Of a stretch of 64,000 nucleotides of DNA, positions 51,698 to 61,263 are shown in pieces (position 1 is the first letter of the stretch; every line of letters begins with the position of its first letter). Below the pieces are notes generated by a model. That model had not been told where the DNA came from. It saw only the letters and a list, made by a program, of their open reading frames with translations, and did not search any database. Location: the NCBI RefSeq assembly GCF_014207375.1, contig NZ_JACHEE010000004.1, positions 310,001 to 374,000 on the forward strand. The letters are read 5' to 3'. This DNA is from Arthrobacter sp. AZCC_0090. GTDB taxonomy: Bacteria; Actinomycetota; Actinomycetes; Actinomycetales; Micrococcaceae. Position numbers and translations under genes: made by a program.

Positions 51698-52894
51698 CTA
51701 CCCAGGGCGCACGGGGTCGCCATCGGCGAGAATGAGCCGAAGGGAGCGTCCGTCGGCAAGGATCCCGATGTCCGCAAGCGGATCTCCCTCGACGACGACC
51801 AGGTCGGCGTACGCACCTTCGGCCACGATGCCGGCGCGGCCCACTTCCCCAACGATCTCTGCCCCGACCAGGGTAGCCGAGCGGAGAACATCGAGAGGCT
51901 CCTGCACTCGCGTGCGCAATCGGAATTCCTCGAGCTGGAACCGTAGCCCCTCACCGTGGAGATCCGTTCCGTATCCGATTCGAACCCCTGCGGCCGAAGC
52001 CTTCGCGAGGGATTCGAGGCCGCGCTCGAAGATGTCCTCCACTGCCGCCCTCTTGGAGGCGGCGAGGCCATGGCCTGCCGCCCCGGAGATGATCGCCCAG
52101 TACGTGACGAGCGTCGGGACGTAAAACGCGTCCCGCTCAAGGAACAGCGCGGTGCACTCGTCGTCGAGGAGGTTGCCGTGCTCGATCGTGCGTACACCGA
52201 GACGCAACGCCCGCGAGACTGCCTCGGCCGTGTATACGTGCGCGGCTATGTACCGGTGCGCGAGGCGGGCCTCGTCGACGGCGGCAAGGACCTCCGCGTC
52301 TGAGAAGCCGAGGGCTTCAAGGCGCATCTTGGACACGACTCCGCCCGAGAGAGTGAGCTTCGCGTGGTCGGCACCATCACGGAACTCCGCCCGGAGGGCC
52401 CTGCGAAGTTCCACTTCACCGTCGCAGACTTTCGTGAGGACGTGCCCACCGGTGGGGGCGAAGATCGGGCCACCGGCCTTGAGCCGAGGGCCTGTCACGA
52501 GCCGCTCGTCGACGGCACGGGACAAGCCCGTGTCCGCTCCTCCCATGTCCCGGACCAGGGTGAAGCCGCGAAGGAGCATTTCGTGCATCACCCAGGACGT
52601 GCGGGCCGCGTGGTACTGCGGAGACCAGGACAGGATTTCGTTGAAGTCCCCGGACGCTTGGGTGACGTGGGCGTGCGCATCGATGAGGCCTGGGAGGACC
52701 GTCTGGCCTTCCACGTCAATTTCGACTGCATCAGCCACTGTGCGGGTCGAGTCTGAGATCTCGGCGACAACGCCGTCCCGCGCAACAATGGTCCGCGGGG
52801 CGCTAAGCTCCCCACTCGCGACGTCCAGGATCTGCGCCCGCCGCAGGACGACGGCGGTGGGGCGGGAACGCCCGGGGTCAGCGCGAACTGCCAC
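51698..52894 (-). CDS. Metal-dependent amidohydrolase (prolidase/imidazolonepropionase-like)
   Basis: 398 residues. Metal ligands: LPGLIDAHAHVTQAS (HxH), KLTLSGGVVSKM (Lys bridge), YIAAHVYTAEAV (His), RTIEHGNLLDDE (His) and IGYGTDLHGEG (Asp). This is the subgroup containing Xaa-Pro dipeptidases and carboxypeptidase-like hydrolases (PF01979). The GTG at 52894 has GAGAGGAAA upstream and overlaps the MFS gene by 17 bases. It is cytoplasmic. With the transporter and the cyclodeaminase-like gene it suggests use of an N-acyl or proline-containing peptide or amide. Confidence 0.88.
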   Translation of the reverse strand: MAVRADPGRSRPTAVVLRRAQILDVASGELSAPRTIVARDGVVAEISDSTRTVADAVEIDVEGQTVLPGLIDAHAHVTQASGDFNEILSWSPQYHAARTSWVMHEMLLRGFTLVRDMGGADTGLSRAVDERLVTGPRLKAGGPIFAPTGGHVLTKVCDGEVELRRALRAEFRDGADHAKLTLSGGVVSKMRLEALGFSDAEVLAAVDEARLAHRYIAAHVYTAEAVSRALRLGVRTIEHGNLLDDECTALFLERDAFYVPTLVTYWAIISGAAGHGLAASKRAAVEDIFERGLESLAKASAAGVRIGYGTDLHGEGLRFQLEEFRLRTRVQEPLDVLRSATLVGAEIVGEVGRAGIVAEGAYADLVVVEGDPLADIGILADGRSLRLILADGDPVRPG

Positions 52895-54338
52895 GGCCGC
52901 TTTCCTCTCCGGTTCGCACCGCGCCGGGCATACCTGCGATGGTGGCCGGGCTGCCGCCGTCGGGCGCTGCGCCCTCCGTTTCACCGGCAGAATCGGCGTC
53001 GATCTCTTCGAGGGAACGGCCGCTCGTCGAAACCCCGAAGACGAGAACAACAAGCGCGGCACCGCCCAGGACAGCCATGATCATCGTGAACACGCCCCCG
53101 AAGCCCAGTACCGGGAAGGCCGCCCCGACCAGGATCGGGGCAGTGATGCCGCCGATCCGCCCGAACGCGGAGGCACTCCCCATGCCCGTTGCCCGCAGCT
53201 TGGTCCCGTAAACCTCGGGCGTGTAGGCGTAGAGGCCGGCATAGCAGCCGTTCATGAAGAACGAGAGGAGCGAGCCTGTGAGGAGGACAGCGCCCTCGCT
53301 CGAGGTCTGGGAGAGAAGGAAGGCCGCGCCCGCGCCACCAACCAGGTAGAGCGCGATTGTGACGCGTCGGCTGAGCCGCTCGTTGAGGAACGCCGCGCTG
53401 TAGTAGCCCGGGATCTGCGCGACGGTGATGATGAGGGAGTAGGTGAAGCTGCCGGTGATCGTCATTCCCTTGGCCACCAGGAGCGAGGGAATCCAGACAA
53501 AGAAGCCATAGAAGGAAAAGGTAACGGCAAGCCAGAGCAGCCAGATCACCGCGGTACGGCGGGCGTTCCCGTGCCGCCATAGATCAGCGTGCTGGAACAG
53601 GGGCGGGGCTTTCGGTGCCGCGATTCGGGTAGCGGCCTTAAGCCCGCTCCATGCGCGGACGAGGCGCCCTTCCTCGAGGCCGCGCACCACGTCTTCCGCT
53701 TCAGCTTCCCGGCCGCGGGTCAGCAGCCACCGCGGGGACTCGGGCAGCACCCGCCGCCACCAGAGCAGCATCACGACGGGCGCGGCCGTGATGAGCTGAC
53801 CGATCCGCCAGCCCTCCGGGAGCCCCGCGACCACCGTGGTGCCGATCAGGGCGGCACTCACGTAGCCAAGTGCGAAAAACCCAGCCACGGCGCCAACGAA
53901 GAAGCCGCGGCGGTATTTGGGAATGAACTCCGCAATAAACGTCGGGATGATGGCTGATTCTGCGCCGATGCCGATGCCGGCGATGACCCGCAGAATGAAG
54001 AAGATCTCCCAGTTCGGTGAGAAGGCTGCAAAAATTGTCGCCGCCGCGTAGAGCGCGAGAGCGTACATCATGACCTGTCGGCGGCCGATTCGGTCACCGA
54101 GCACTCCTGCGGCGATCGAGCCGATAAAGATGCCGATGAGGAGTGAACTTCCGATCAGTCCGGCCTGGACTCCATCCATGTGCCAGAGCGGTTTGATGAT
54201 CGGCATGACGTAGGAGACCAGTGAACCGTCCATGCCGTCAAAGAGAAGCCCGAGGCCTCCGATAAAAGCGAGCTGGACGTGAGGCCTGCCGACCCGCATG
54301 CCGTCCATCCGCTCGGGGAGTGATCGCGTAGATGCCAT
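52878..54338 (-). CDS. MFS transporter, sugar-porter/AAHS type
   Basis: 486 residues, 12 helices. FIGGLGLLFDGMDGSLVSYVMPIIKPLW is the first helix; the motif-A loops are GVLGDRIGRRQVMMYA and ERLSRRVTIALY; AGIGIGAESAIIPTFIAEFIPKYRRGFFVGA is the helix 4-5 signature of metabolite:H+ symporters. Substrates of this group are organic or aromatic acids and amino acid derivatives. The start at 54338 follows AAAGG; it overlaps the amidohydrolase gene. Its promoter carries the GntR-type palindrome. Confidence 0.88.
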   Translation of the reverse strand: MASTRSLPERMDGMRVGRPHVQLAFIGGLGLLFDGMDGSLVSYVMPIIKPLWHMDGVQAGLIGSSLLIGIFIGSIAAGVLGDRIGRRQVMMYALALYAAATIFAAFSPNWEIFFILRVIAGIGIGAESAIIPTFIAEFIPKYRRGFFVGAVAGFFALGYVSAALIGTTVVAGLPEGWRIGQLITAAPVVMLLWWRRVLPESPRWLLTRGREAEAEDVVRGLEEGRLVRAWSGLKAATRIAAPKAPPLFQHADLWRHGNARRTAVIWLLWLAVTFSFYGFFVWIPSLLVAKGMTITGSFTYSLIITVAQIPGYYSAAFLNERLSRRVTIALYLVGGAGAAFLLSQTSSEGAVLLTGSLLSFFMNGCYAGLYAYTPEVYGTKLRATGMGSASAFGRIGGITAPILVGAAFPVLGFGGVFTMIMAVLGGAALVVLVFGVSTSGRSLEEIDADSAGETEGAAPDGGSPATIAGMPGAVRTGEESGRGSSR

Positions 54339-54378
54339 CACTATGCCTTTCTGTAAGAGGAAGTGGTTCTTGAGGAGG

Positions 54379-54454
54379 TTTGGTATACACCATTCCACTT
54401 AACGTGAGTAATGTCACCATATTTTGGAGATTTTCCTCATTTTGGCATGCCAAA
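54379..54454. promoter_or_regulatory. GntR-type operators upstream of the MFS gene
   Basis: A degenerate copy, TTTGGTATACACCA (54379-54392), and a perfect 14-bp palindrome, TTTGGCATGCCAAA (54441-54454), lie in the 129-base gap before the leftward MFS gene. Both match the sites beside the GntR gene at 55.5 kb. Confidence 0.6.
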
Positions 54455-54467
54455 TGTCTTTTGGGAC

Positions 54468-55454
54468 TCAGGCGGAGAGATCAACCCGCACGCCAAGGCC
54501 ACGCTCAAGCGCCGCGTCGTAGAGGAGCCTCCCGATAGCCAGATCCAGCAGCCCTATGCCCACGGAGTTGAAGACGGTCACTTGGCTCGGATCCTCCCTC
54601 CCCGCGATCGAGCCGATGATCACCTGGCCAAGCTCTCCCGCGACGTCGACGGCGGACAGCGCTCCCTCTCCCATCGCCAGGAGCAGGTCCCCAGACTTGG
54701 CCAGCGCTGTATCCAGGTTGTCCACGACGACTCGCGATCGCGACATCGCTTCGGCGTCGAGCTCTCGATGATCGGGCCGGGGACGCGCTCCAACCGCATT
54801 GATGTGCTGTCCGCCCCGGAACCAACGACCGAGGACAACCGGCGACTCCGAGGGGGTGAGGGTGCAGACAACATCGCTCGCACCCATGACGTCGCGCACG
54901 GTCGCCGCCCGGACCACCTCGATGCCGTAGTGTTCCACCTCCCGGCGGAACGCATCCACGGTCCCGGCGGTACGCGACCACACGACAACCGTGTCGATGG
55001 GGAGAACGGACCTCATCGCTTCGACGTGCGCCACCGCGAGGGCGCCGGCCCCGACGAGGCCGAGGATGCTACTCTCGGGCCGTGCGAGGTGCCGCGAAGC
55101 GACCGCCGTCATGGCCGCCGTGCGAATCCGCGTTGGCACGCGGCCGTCGAGCAGCGCGAGGGTCTCCCCCGTTGCCCGGTCGGCCAGGACGATCGATGAG
55201 CGCTGGCTGGGGAGGCCTGCCTTCCCGTTATCCGGAATGTCACTGAGCAGCTTCGACGCGACCAAGCCTTGCGGGGCCGATGCGGCCGCCATGACCAGAT
55301 ACCGCGCGTCAGTATCGGGAAGTTGCATGGAAAGCGGGCCAGGCTGGGCGGCCGAGCCGCGCGCCTGGTCTGCCAGGCTGGCCTCGATTGCGCGAATGGT
55401 CGCGCCCATGTCCGCCGAAGCGGCGAGGTCCGAGGCGCTGAGAATGAGGGTCAC
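54468..55454 (-). CDS. Ornithine cyclodeaminase/mu-crystallin family protein
   Basis: 328 residues. KLLSDIPDNGKAGLPSQRSSIVLADRATGETLALLDG and the Rossmann start ILGLVGAGALAVAHVEAM near residue 135 are typical. The family comprises NAD-dependent cyclodeaminases and amino/imino acid dehydrogenases. The exact reaction cannot be told: the conserved substrate Lys is replaced by KLLSD context, while Arg in PTRIRTAAMTA is kept. The GTG at 55454 follows GGAAGGAG. It lies between two operator clusters and is divergent from the GntR regulator. Confidence 0.85.
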   Translation of the reverse strand: MTLILSASDLAASADMGATIRAIEASLADQARGSAAQPGPLSMQLPDTDARYLVMAAASAPQGLVASKLLSDIPDNGKAGLPSQRSSIVLADRATGETLALLDGRVPTRIRTAAMTAVASRHLARPESSILGLVGAGALAVAHVEAMRSVLPIDTVVVWSRTAGTVDAFRREVEHYGIEVVRAATVRDVMGASDVVCTLTPSESPVVLGRWFRGGQHINAVGARPRPDHRELDAEAMSRSRVVVDNLDTALAKSGDLLLAMGEGALSAVDVAGELGQVIIGSIAGREDPSQVTVFNSVGIGLLDLAIGRLLYDAALERGLGVRVDLSA

Positions 55455-55496
55455 GGGGACTCCTTCCGAGTATGGTGCTAATCACCATAGACCACT

Positions 55497-55572
55497 TTTG
55501 GTATACCAAACAGTGCTGTATGTGGAATTTGTTGCAATATTTCCGGCTTCGGGAGGATGATTGGCATGCCAA
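55497..55572. promoter_or_regulatory. GntR-type operators at the regulator gene
   Basis: TTTGGTATACCAAA (55497-55510) and TTGGCATGCCAA (55561-55572) are perfect palindromes, 43 bases before the leftward cyclodeaminase-like start and 43 before the GntR start. They match the sites at 54.4 kb. Confidence 0.65.
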
Positions 55573-55615
55573 GGGAGTTCTGCTTGCTAAGCAGGCCCGG
55601 CCAGAGGGGAATCAC

Positions 55616-56290
55616 GTGACAGCAGAAGCAACGAGCGGGGCAATCACCACGTCACGCACCGGCAACGTGTACGAGTGGATCCGAGAACGGATTGTCGACG
55701 GGACATTCCCGCCGGGACAGCGGATCCGCGAGCGGGACGTAGCGCTCGAACTCCAGGTGTCGAGAGTGCCCGTACGCGAGGCACTCCCCCAGCTCGAGAG
55801 CGAAGGCTACATCGAAAGCCTGCCCCGGCGCGGCGCCGTCGTGACCCACCTGACGGTCCAGGCCGTCACCGAACTTTTCGACGTCAGGGCGAGCCTCGAA
55901 GTCCTCGGCGCTCGGCTCGCAGCCCAGGCGTGCGCGAGCGGCACCGACGCAAGTCGACTCACGGACCTTCTGGGTGCCGCCGAGACCGCCCTCTTGGACA
56001 ACCATGAGCACCTCATCGCGGACATCAACTCAAGAATCCATGAAGAGATCCTCGAACTCAGCGGCAACCACCTCCTCCGAAGGCTCATGTCGCCAGTGAA
56101 TGGCCACGTCCGCCGGCTCTTCCACGTCGCCGCAGACCGTGACCAACTCGTGCAGCACCACGAGCACAGCGCCATCGTCCAGGCGATCACCGAGGGGCAT
56201 TCCGAGCTCGCCGCAGCCCTCGCCTTCGCGCACGTTGAACACAGCCGCAATGAATGCCTGCCCATCGTAGAGAAGAGCCTCGGGGCTTAG
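55616..56290 (+). CDS. GntR-family regulator, FadR/FCD subgroup
   Basis: 224 residues. Winged helix NVYEWIRERIVDGTFPPGQRIRERDVALELQVSRVPVREALPQLESEGYIESLPRRGAVV, then an all-helical FCD ligand domain (LFDVRASLEVLGARLAAQA, then HEEILELSGNHLLRRLM and HEHSAIVQAITEGH). The His and Asp/Asn positions for a metal are present (DINSRIHEEI, HHEHSAI). The GTG at 55616 has AGAGGGGA; an upstream open frame would run through an operator and is rejected. It probably represses itself and the neighbouring catabolic genes. Confidence 0.9.
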   Translation: MTAEATSGAITTSRTGNVYEWIRERIVDGTFPPGQRIRERDVALELQVSRVPVREALPQLESEGYIESLPRRGAVVTHLTVQAVTELFDVRASLEVLGARLAAQACASGTDASRLTDLLGAAETALLDNHEHLIADINSRIHEEILELSGNHLLRRLMSPVNGHVRRLFHVAADRDQLVQHHEHSAIVQAITEGHSELAAALAFAHVEHSRNECLPIVEKSLGA

Positions 56291-56393
56291 GCATGCGCCC
56301 TTCAGCCGGCACCCGGGCTGCTGGCGTCGGGCTCCAGCGGCAGCGCAGCCCGGCGCCGCGCAGCTGGTGTCCGGGCTCCAGCGCCAAATGATC

Positions 56394-56493
56394 AAAGATG
56401 ATGCAATTGGTCACAAATCAATCATCTTTAACCTATAAGGCCCTTGTAATCCACATCACTTCAGTGCCATAGTCTTTCGTGTTATCCATAACA
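56394..56493. promoter_or_regulatory. Dyads upstream of the GH101 gene
   Basis: AAAGATGAT and ATCATCTTT form a 9-bp inverted repeat with an 18-base centre (56394-56429). TGTTAT-CC-ATAACA is a perfect dyad at 56480-56493. TTGTAA and CATAGT, 18 bases apart, are a possible promoter between them. The LacI regulator after the GH101 gene is a candidate to bind here. Confidence 0.4.
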
Positions 56494-56559
56494 TTTGCGT
56501 GGTCCAACCCGGTTTGAAGCCGCTCTGGACTATATGCTCCCCGGCACGAAGGACATCGC

Positions 56560-59500
56560 ATGATCTATCCGCCATCCTCATTACCCCCACTACGCGGGGG
56601 CGCGTTCCAGCGCCTGACCATTTGCACGGTAACTGCCGCACTCGTCGCGGCCCTCAGCTTGGCAACGGGAACGGTGGCCGCCACGGCCGCCCCTGATTCA
56701 AGCGGCACACCCGTGAGCGCGAGCCAGTACACACTGCTCGGCACGGATTCCCAGTCACCGGCTTACCCGGCACCACCCGCGCTGGACGGTACGGCCGCAG
56801 GCGCTTTCGACAACGACTACTCCTCACAGTGGACCGTCGCCTACAAGGTGGTTAACGGAGTGGGCGTGGCCGATCCGATGCCACATTGGATCTCCTGGAA
56901 CATGGGCGGATCGTTCACTTTGACCGGCTTGGACTACTCCGTCAAGAACCAGGCCAACGGCCCGGTCAAGGATTTCAAAGTCTTCGCCACCGACGACCGT
57001 GCCGTGGCAACTGACCCGGCCGGCAACTGGGGTGCCCCCGCGGCCACAGGCAGCTTCACCCAGCCAAGCAGCAACACCCAGGTCCAGACCGTGCTGTTCA
57101 ACACTCCGGTCAAAGCACGGTACGTGAAGTTTGAGGCGGACAGCGCCATCAACGGAAGCAACAACGTGTCAGCATCTGAGCTACGCGTGCGGGCAATCGG
57201 CGACACTACGCCACTACCTGTCCCACCGGCCGCGCCCGCTGACCCCGCCACGCCCATGACCATCAGCAACGGCATAGGCCTCGACGTCCAAGTGGGCAAG
57301 GAATTCCCGCAAGCCATCTCCTACTCGCTGGACGGCAAGCATCTCTCCGGCCAGGCAACCCTGCTGAAGGACTTCGCCATCAACGGCAAGAACCACGCCG
57401 CCACCACCACGTCGACCGCAGCGCCTGACTCAGTCGCATACAGCTCAACGTTCGCCGACTTGCCGAACCTGGCAATCGAGTCCTCGCTGACCGTCACGCC
57501 GAAGAACACGGTGGAATTTGCGGTCACGAAGATCTCCGGCAGCGCCGCTTCGACAGTGGACCAACTGTCCATTCCGAACCAGTCCCTCGTGTCGGTCGAC
57601 TCGGGTGATGCACAATCCCAGCTAGCCCGTACCAAGATCTCCACCGATTCCACCACCACGGCCGACCAGTTCGTCTCCATCGCCGCCGCCAGCAAGACTG
57701 ACGCTTCTCCAGTAGGCACGCCCTACGGATTCGTCAGCAACTCGCAGCTATCCGCGGGTCTCATGACCAATGCCACCGACGATTCCGCCCAGGACTCCAA
57801 CGGCAACTGGAACTCGCGGCTGCAGTCGCAGATCGTGGACGCCGGCAACGGGGCAAAGCGCGCCGAGCTGTCTGTGGGCAACTACACGTATGCGGCGGCT
57901 GGAGCTACCGATCCCCGCCTGCAGTTCTACACCCTTCCGAAAACCACCGTGGTTCTCTCCGCCGATGCCAACGCTGATGGGAAGGTGACGTGGGAGGACG
58001 GCGCGATCGCTTTCCGGAACGCCATGACCGCACCGCTGGGCGCCAGCCGCGTGCCCGAGCGCGTCGTCCAGCACATTCCGTTCAATTTCGCTTCCCAAGC
58101 CACCAACCCGTTCCTGAAAACCCTCGACAACGTCAAGCGGATCTCCATGTCTACGGACGATCTCGGCCAGTGGGTGTTGGAGAAGGGCTACGCAAGTGAG
58201 GGCCACGACTCTGGCCACCCGGACTACGGCGGGGACTACAACACACGCGCCGGAGGCCTGGCCGATCTGAACGCGCTCACGACCGGCGGTGCGCAGTTCA
58301 ACGCCGACGTTGCCGTCCACGTGAACGTCACCGAGGCCTATCCGCAGGCCAAGAGCTTCAGCGATGGCATGATCTCGGGGCAGGTCAACGGCTGGGACTG
58401 GCTGAACCAGTCGTACCACATTGACCAGCGCACGGACCTGGGCTCGGGCGCCATCTTGGACCGCTTCGCCCAACTCCGCAAGGAAGCTCCCGGTATCAAG
58501 ACGGTCTACATTGACGCCTACTACTCCAGCGGCTGGCTGGCCGACCAGCTCGCTATGCAACTGCACAAGATGGGCTTCGAGGTGGCCTCCGAATGGGCTT
58601 ACAAGTTCGAGGGCAACTCCGTCTGGTCGCACTGGGCTAACGACAAGAACTACGGTGGCGCCACCAACAAGGGGATCAACTCCAATATCGTCCGGTTCAT
58701 CAGCAACGCCCAACGCGACGTCTGGAACACCGATCCACTTCTGGGTGGCTCCCAGGTCAAGGAATTCGAGGGCTGGACCGGCCAGGATGACTGGAACACC
58801 TTCTACAACAACATCTTCACGTCCAACTTGCCCACCAAGTTCATCCAGCACTTCGACGTCACCCATTGGAACTTCGGCCAGTCAGCCCAGCTGACCGGCG
58901 GGGTCGCCATCAACATGGTGAACGGCCAGCGCCAGATCACGATGGGCGACGCCGTCGTCCTGCAGGGCGGCACCTACCTCCTGCCGTGGCAGGACGCTAA
59001 AGACAACAGCAAGACCACCTCGCCCACCACCGCGGACAAGATGTACTTCTACACTGCCGACGGCGGCACTACTACCTTCACGTTGACCAGCCACTTCGCC
59101 AACAAGCGAAATTACACGCTGTACAAGCTCACCGATCAAGGCCGGGTCAAGGTTTCCGAAGTGACCGCCAGTAACGGACAGGTCACCCTGACCGGCGACA
59201 AAGGCACCCCCTATGTGCTCTCCCCCAGTAGTGACCAGCCTGTCAACAGGGATGCCAGCTACGGAGCCGGAACCCCGCTGGCCGACCCAGGCTTCAATGC
59301 CGCCAACCTCGACGCTTGGAGCCCAACCGGCGGAGCGGCGATCTCGCGCACCGCGACAGGCGACAACGTAGCGGTGCTGGGGACCTCGGCGTCGTCCGTT
59401 TCCCAATCGGTGAAGTCGCTGGAGAAGGGCAAGAAGTACACGTTGAGCTCCAATGTGGAGATTGCGGTGGGCAGCCGCCGCTCTGTCACGCTGGGCGTCT

Positions 59501-61146
59501 CGGGCAAAGACCTGAGCGTTTCCAATACCTTCGACATCACCCCGGCCAAGAACCAGGTGGCTGCCGACTCGAAACAGGGCACCTATTCGCAGCGCGCCTC
59601 TGTGCAGTTCACCGTCCCCGTCAACCAGAATGTGGACGTATCCATCAGCGCAGTGGCCGGATCGGCCGCGGTTACCCTCGACGATGTGCGGATCATGGAG
59701 GATACGACGACGCCGGTGGCCGGCGCGCAGGCAGGTCCCGGAACGCTTGTGGCCAGCGCCAACTTTGAAGGCAACCAGCCCGGCTGGGGCCCGTTCGTCA
59801 AGGGTGACGCCGGCGGTGCCACCGATCCGCGCACCAGTATCAGCGACCTCAACGCCCCCTACTCGCAGAAAGATTGGAAAAACACCCACAGCCCCTACAA
59901 CTCCGGCGCACTCAACGGCCAGGCTGTAGACGACGTCCTGGATGGCAACAATTCGTTGAAGTCGCACGAGGAAAACAGCGGCTTGGTGTACCGGACAGTG
60001 CCGGCTACTGTCCCGTTCACGGCAGGCCACTCCTACAAGGTGCAGTTCACATACCAAACGAATGTTGCCGGTCAGTGGCAATGGGTGACCGGCGCCGACA
60101 CTGTGGACTCGGGCACCGTGACCTCGCGGGACCTGAAGGACGGAGCCATGGCCCCTGCCCTGAACACCGCCACCTACTCCCGGACGTTCACGGCCGGATG
60201 CGGTGACAACTGGGTGGGCCTGCGCAAGACAGGCGGCGCGAACGGCGCGGACTTCGTGCTCGACGACTTCACGGTCACCGATCTCGGTGCTGTCGGCGGG
60301 GGTGCGGCCTGTGCAAGCGTAGCCGGACCCGCCAATGCGGACCTCAGCCCGGGCACCACAACCAGCTACGTCACCACGTTCACCAACAATGAGACGAGCG
60401 AGGCCACCAATGTCGCCATGTCGTTGGGCGCGCTGCCCGCAGGCTGGAGCGCCCAAGTTGCCGCCAAGGACGGCAACCTGGCGGGCACTGTAAAGCCGGG
60501 TGCGACGGCAAAGACCACGTGGATCATCACGACGCCGGCCGCCGCAGCCGGGACCGCGACCTCGATCCACCCATCGGCCACGTACTTCAACAACTGCGCC
60601 ACCAAGACCGTGGACTCAGACTCCAACTTGCGGGTGGGCACCCAGCCGATTGTGCCGACGTCGTCCATGACGGCGACGGCGGATTCGGAGAATCTGACGT
60701 CCGGGACGGGTGAGGGACCAGTGGGCAACGTGCTGGACGGTGACCCGGGCAGCATCTGGCACACACAGTACGATCCCACCATCACCAATTACCCACACTG
60801 GGTTCAGCTCAAGCTCGACGGCGAATACACCGTCAACGGCTTCGGTTACCAGGGGCGCCAGAGCGGCGGCCAAAACGGCAAGGTGAAGGGCTACACGATC
60901 TTCACCTCCAAGGACGGCACCACGTGGACCCAGGCAGCCACGGGCAACCTGATCGACACGACGGCGATGCAGAACATTACCTTCGCGCCGGTCCAGGCGA
61001 AGTTCGTGAGGTTCCAGGCGAACAGCTCCATCAACGGCCAGCCGTTCGCTGCGGCCGCCGAGATGCGCGTGTTCGGTCATTCCTCGGCCGTGGCCACGGG
61101 ATTCGACCCGTCGCCGCGACCTTCGGACTCGGGCTGCACTCCATAA
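56560..61146 (+). CDS. GH101 endo-alpha-N-acetylgalactosaminidase, secreted, multidomain
   Basis: 1528 residues. Signal peptide (about 1-44); F5/8-type carbohydrate-binding domain (about 50-215; YVKFEADSAINGSNNVSASELRV); GH101 sandwich and barrel (about 225-870). The catalytic region is TVYIDAYYSSGW with Asp652 as nucleophile; Glu684 (KFEG), 32 residues later as in characterised GH101, or Glu678 is the acid/base. Then beta-sandwich modules (about 920-1245), a NEW3-type domain (about 1250-1345) and a second F5/8 domain (about 1360-1505). GH101 removes core-1 O-glycans from mucin-type glycoproteins. No LPXTG anchor, so it is released. The ATG at 56560 follows AAGGA. Confidence 0.92.
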   Translation: MIYPPSSLPPLRGGAFQRLTICTVTAALVAALSLATGTVAATAAPDSSGTPVSASQYTLLGTDSQSPAYPAPPALDGTAAGAFDNDYSSQWTVAYKVVNGVGVADPMPHWISWNMGGSFTLTGLDYSVKNQANGPVKDFKVFATDDRAVATDPAGNWGAPAATGSFTQPSSNTQVQTVLFNTPVKARYVKFEADSAINGSNNVSASELRVRAIGDTTPLPVPPAAPADPATPMTISNGIGLDVQVGKEFPQAISYSLDGKHLSGQATLLKDFAINGKNHAATTTSTAAPDSVAYSSTFADLPNLAIESSLTVTPKNTVEFAVTKISGSAASTVDQLSIPNQSLVSVDSGDAQSQLARTKISTDSTTTADQFVSIAAASKTDASPVGTPYGFVSNSQLSAGLMTNATDDSAQDSNGNWNSRLQSQIVDAGNGAKRAELSVGNYTYAAAGATDPRLQFYTLPKTTVVLSADANADGKVTWEDGAIAFRNAMTAPLGASRVPERVVQHIPFNFASQATNPFLKTLDNVKRISMSTDDLGQWVLEKGYASEGHDSGHPDYGGDYNTRAGGLADLNALTTGGAQFNADVAVHVNVTEAYPQAKSFSDGMISGQVNGWDWLNQSYHIDQRTDLGSGAILDRFAQLRKEAPGIKTVYIDAYYSSGWLADQLAMQLHKMGFEVASEWAYKFEGNSVWSHWANDKNYGGATNKGINSNIVRFISNAQRDVWNTDPLLGGSQVKEFEGWTGQDDWNTFYNNIFTSNLPTKFIQHFDVTHWNFGQSAQLTGGVAINMVNGQRQITMGDAVVLQGGTYLLPWQDAKDNSKTTSPTTADKMYFYTADGGTTTFTLTSHFANKRNYTLYKLTDQGRVKVSEVTASNGQVTLTGDKGTPYVLSPSSDQPVNRDASYGAGTPLADPGFNAANLDAWSPTGGAAISRTATGDNVAVLGTSASSVSQSVKSLEKGKKYTLSSNVEIAVGSRRSVTLGVSGKDLSVSNTFDITPAKNQVAADSKQGTYSQRASVQFTVPVNQNVDVSISAVAGSAAVTLDDVRIMEDTTTPVAGAQAGPGTLVASANFEGNQPGWGPFVKGDAGGATDPRTSISDLNAPYSQKDWKNTHSPYNSGALNGQAVDDVLDGNNSLKSHEENSGLVYRTVPATVPFTAGHSYKVQFTYQTNVAGQWQWVTGADTVDSGTVTSRDLKDGAMAPALNTATYSRTFTAGCGDNWVGLRKTGGANGADFVLDDFTVTDLGAVGGGAACASVAGPANADLSPGTTTSYVTTFTNNETSEATNVAMSLGALPAGWSAQVAAKDGNLAGTVKPGATAKTTWIITTPAAAAGTATSIHPSATYFNNCATKTVDSDSNLRVGTQPIVPTSSMTATADSENLTSGTGEGPVGNVLDGDPGSIWHTQYDPTITNYPHWVQLKLDGEYTVNGFGYQGRQSGGQNGKVKGYTIFTSKDGTTWTQAATGNLIDTTAMQNITFAPVQAKFVRFQANSSINGQPFAAAAEMRVFGHSSAVATGFDPSPRPSDSGCTP

Positions 61147-61263
61147 TGGCCTAAGCATTCGAGGGGCCGCGGTGGCCGGTGGTTGAGCTTTATCGAAACC
61201 CCGGCCGCCGTGGCCCTTTGCCGTCCGACGATGCTTGACCTTAGTTCCAAGGAGCAAACTGTT

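Noticed and set aside
55472..55615. Extended N-terminus of the GntR regulator from 55472
   Set aside because: It would translate through two operator palindromes; the GTG at 55616 has a good ribosome site and starts just before the winged helix.
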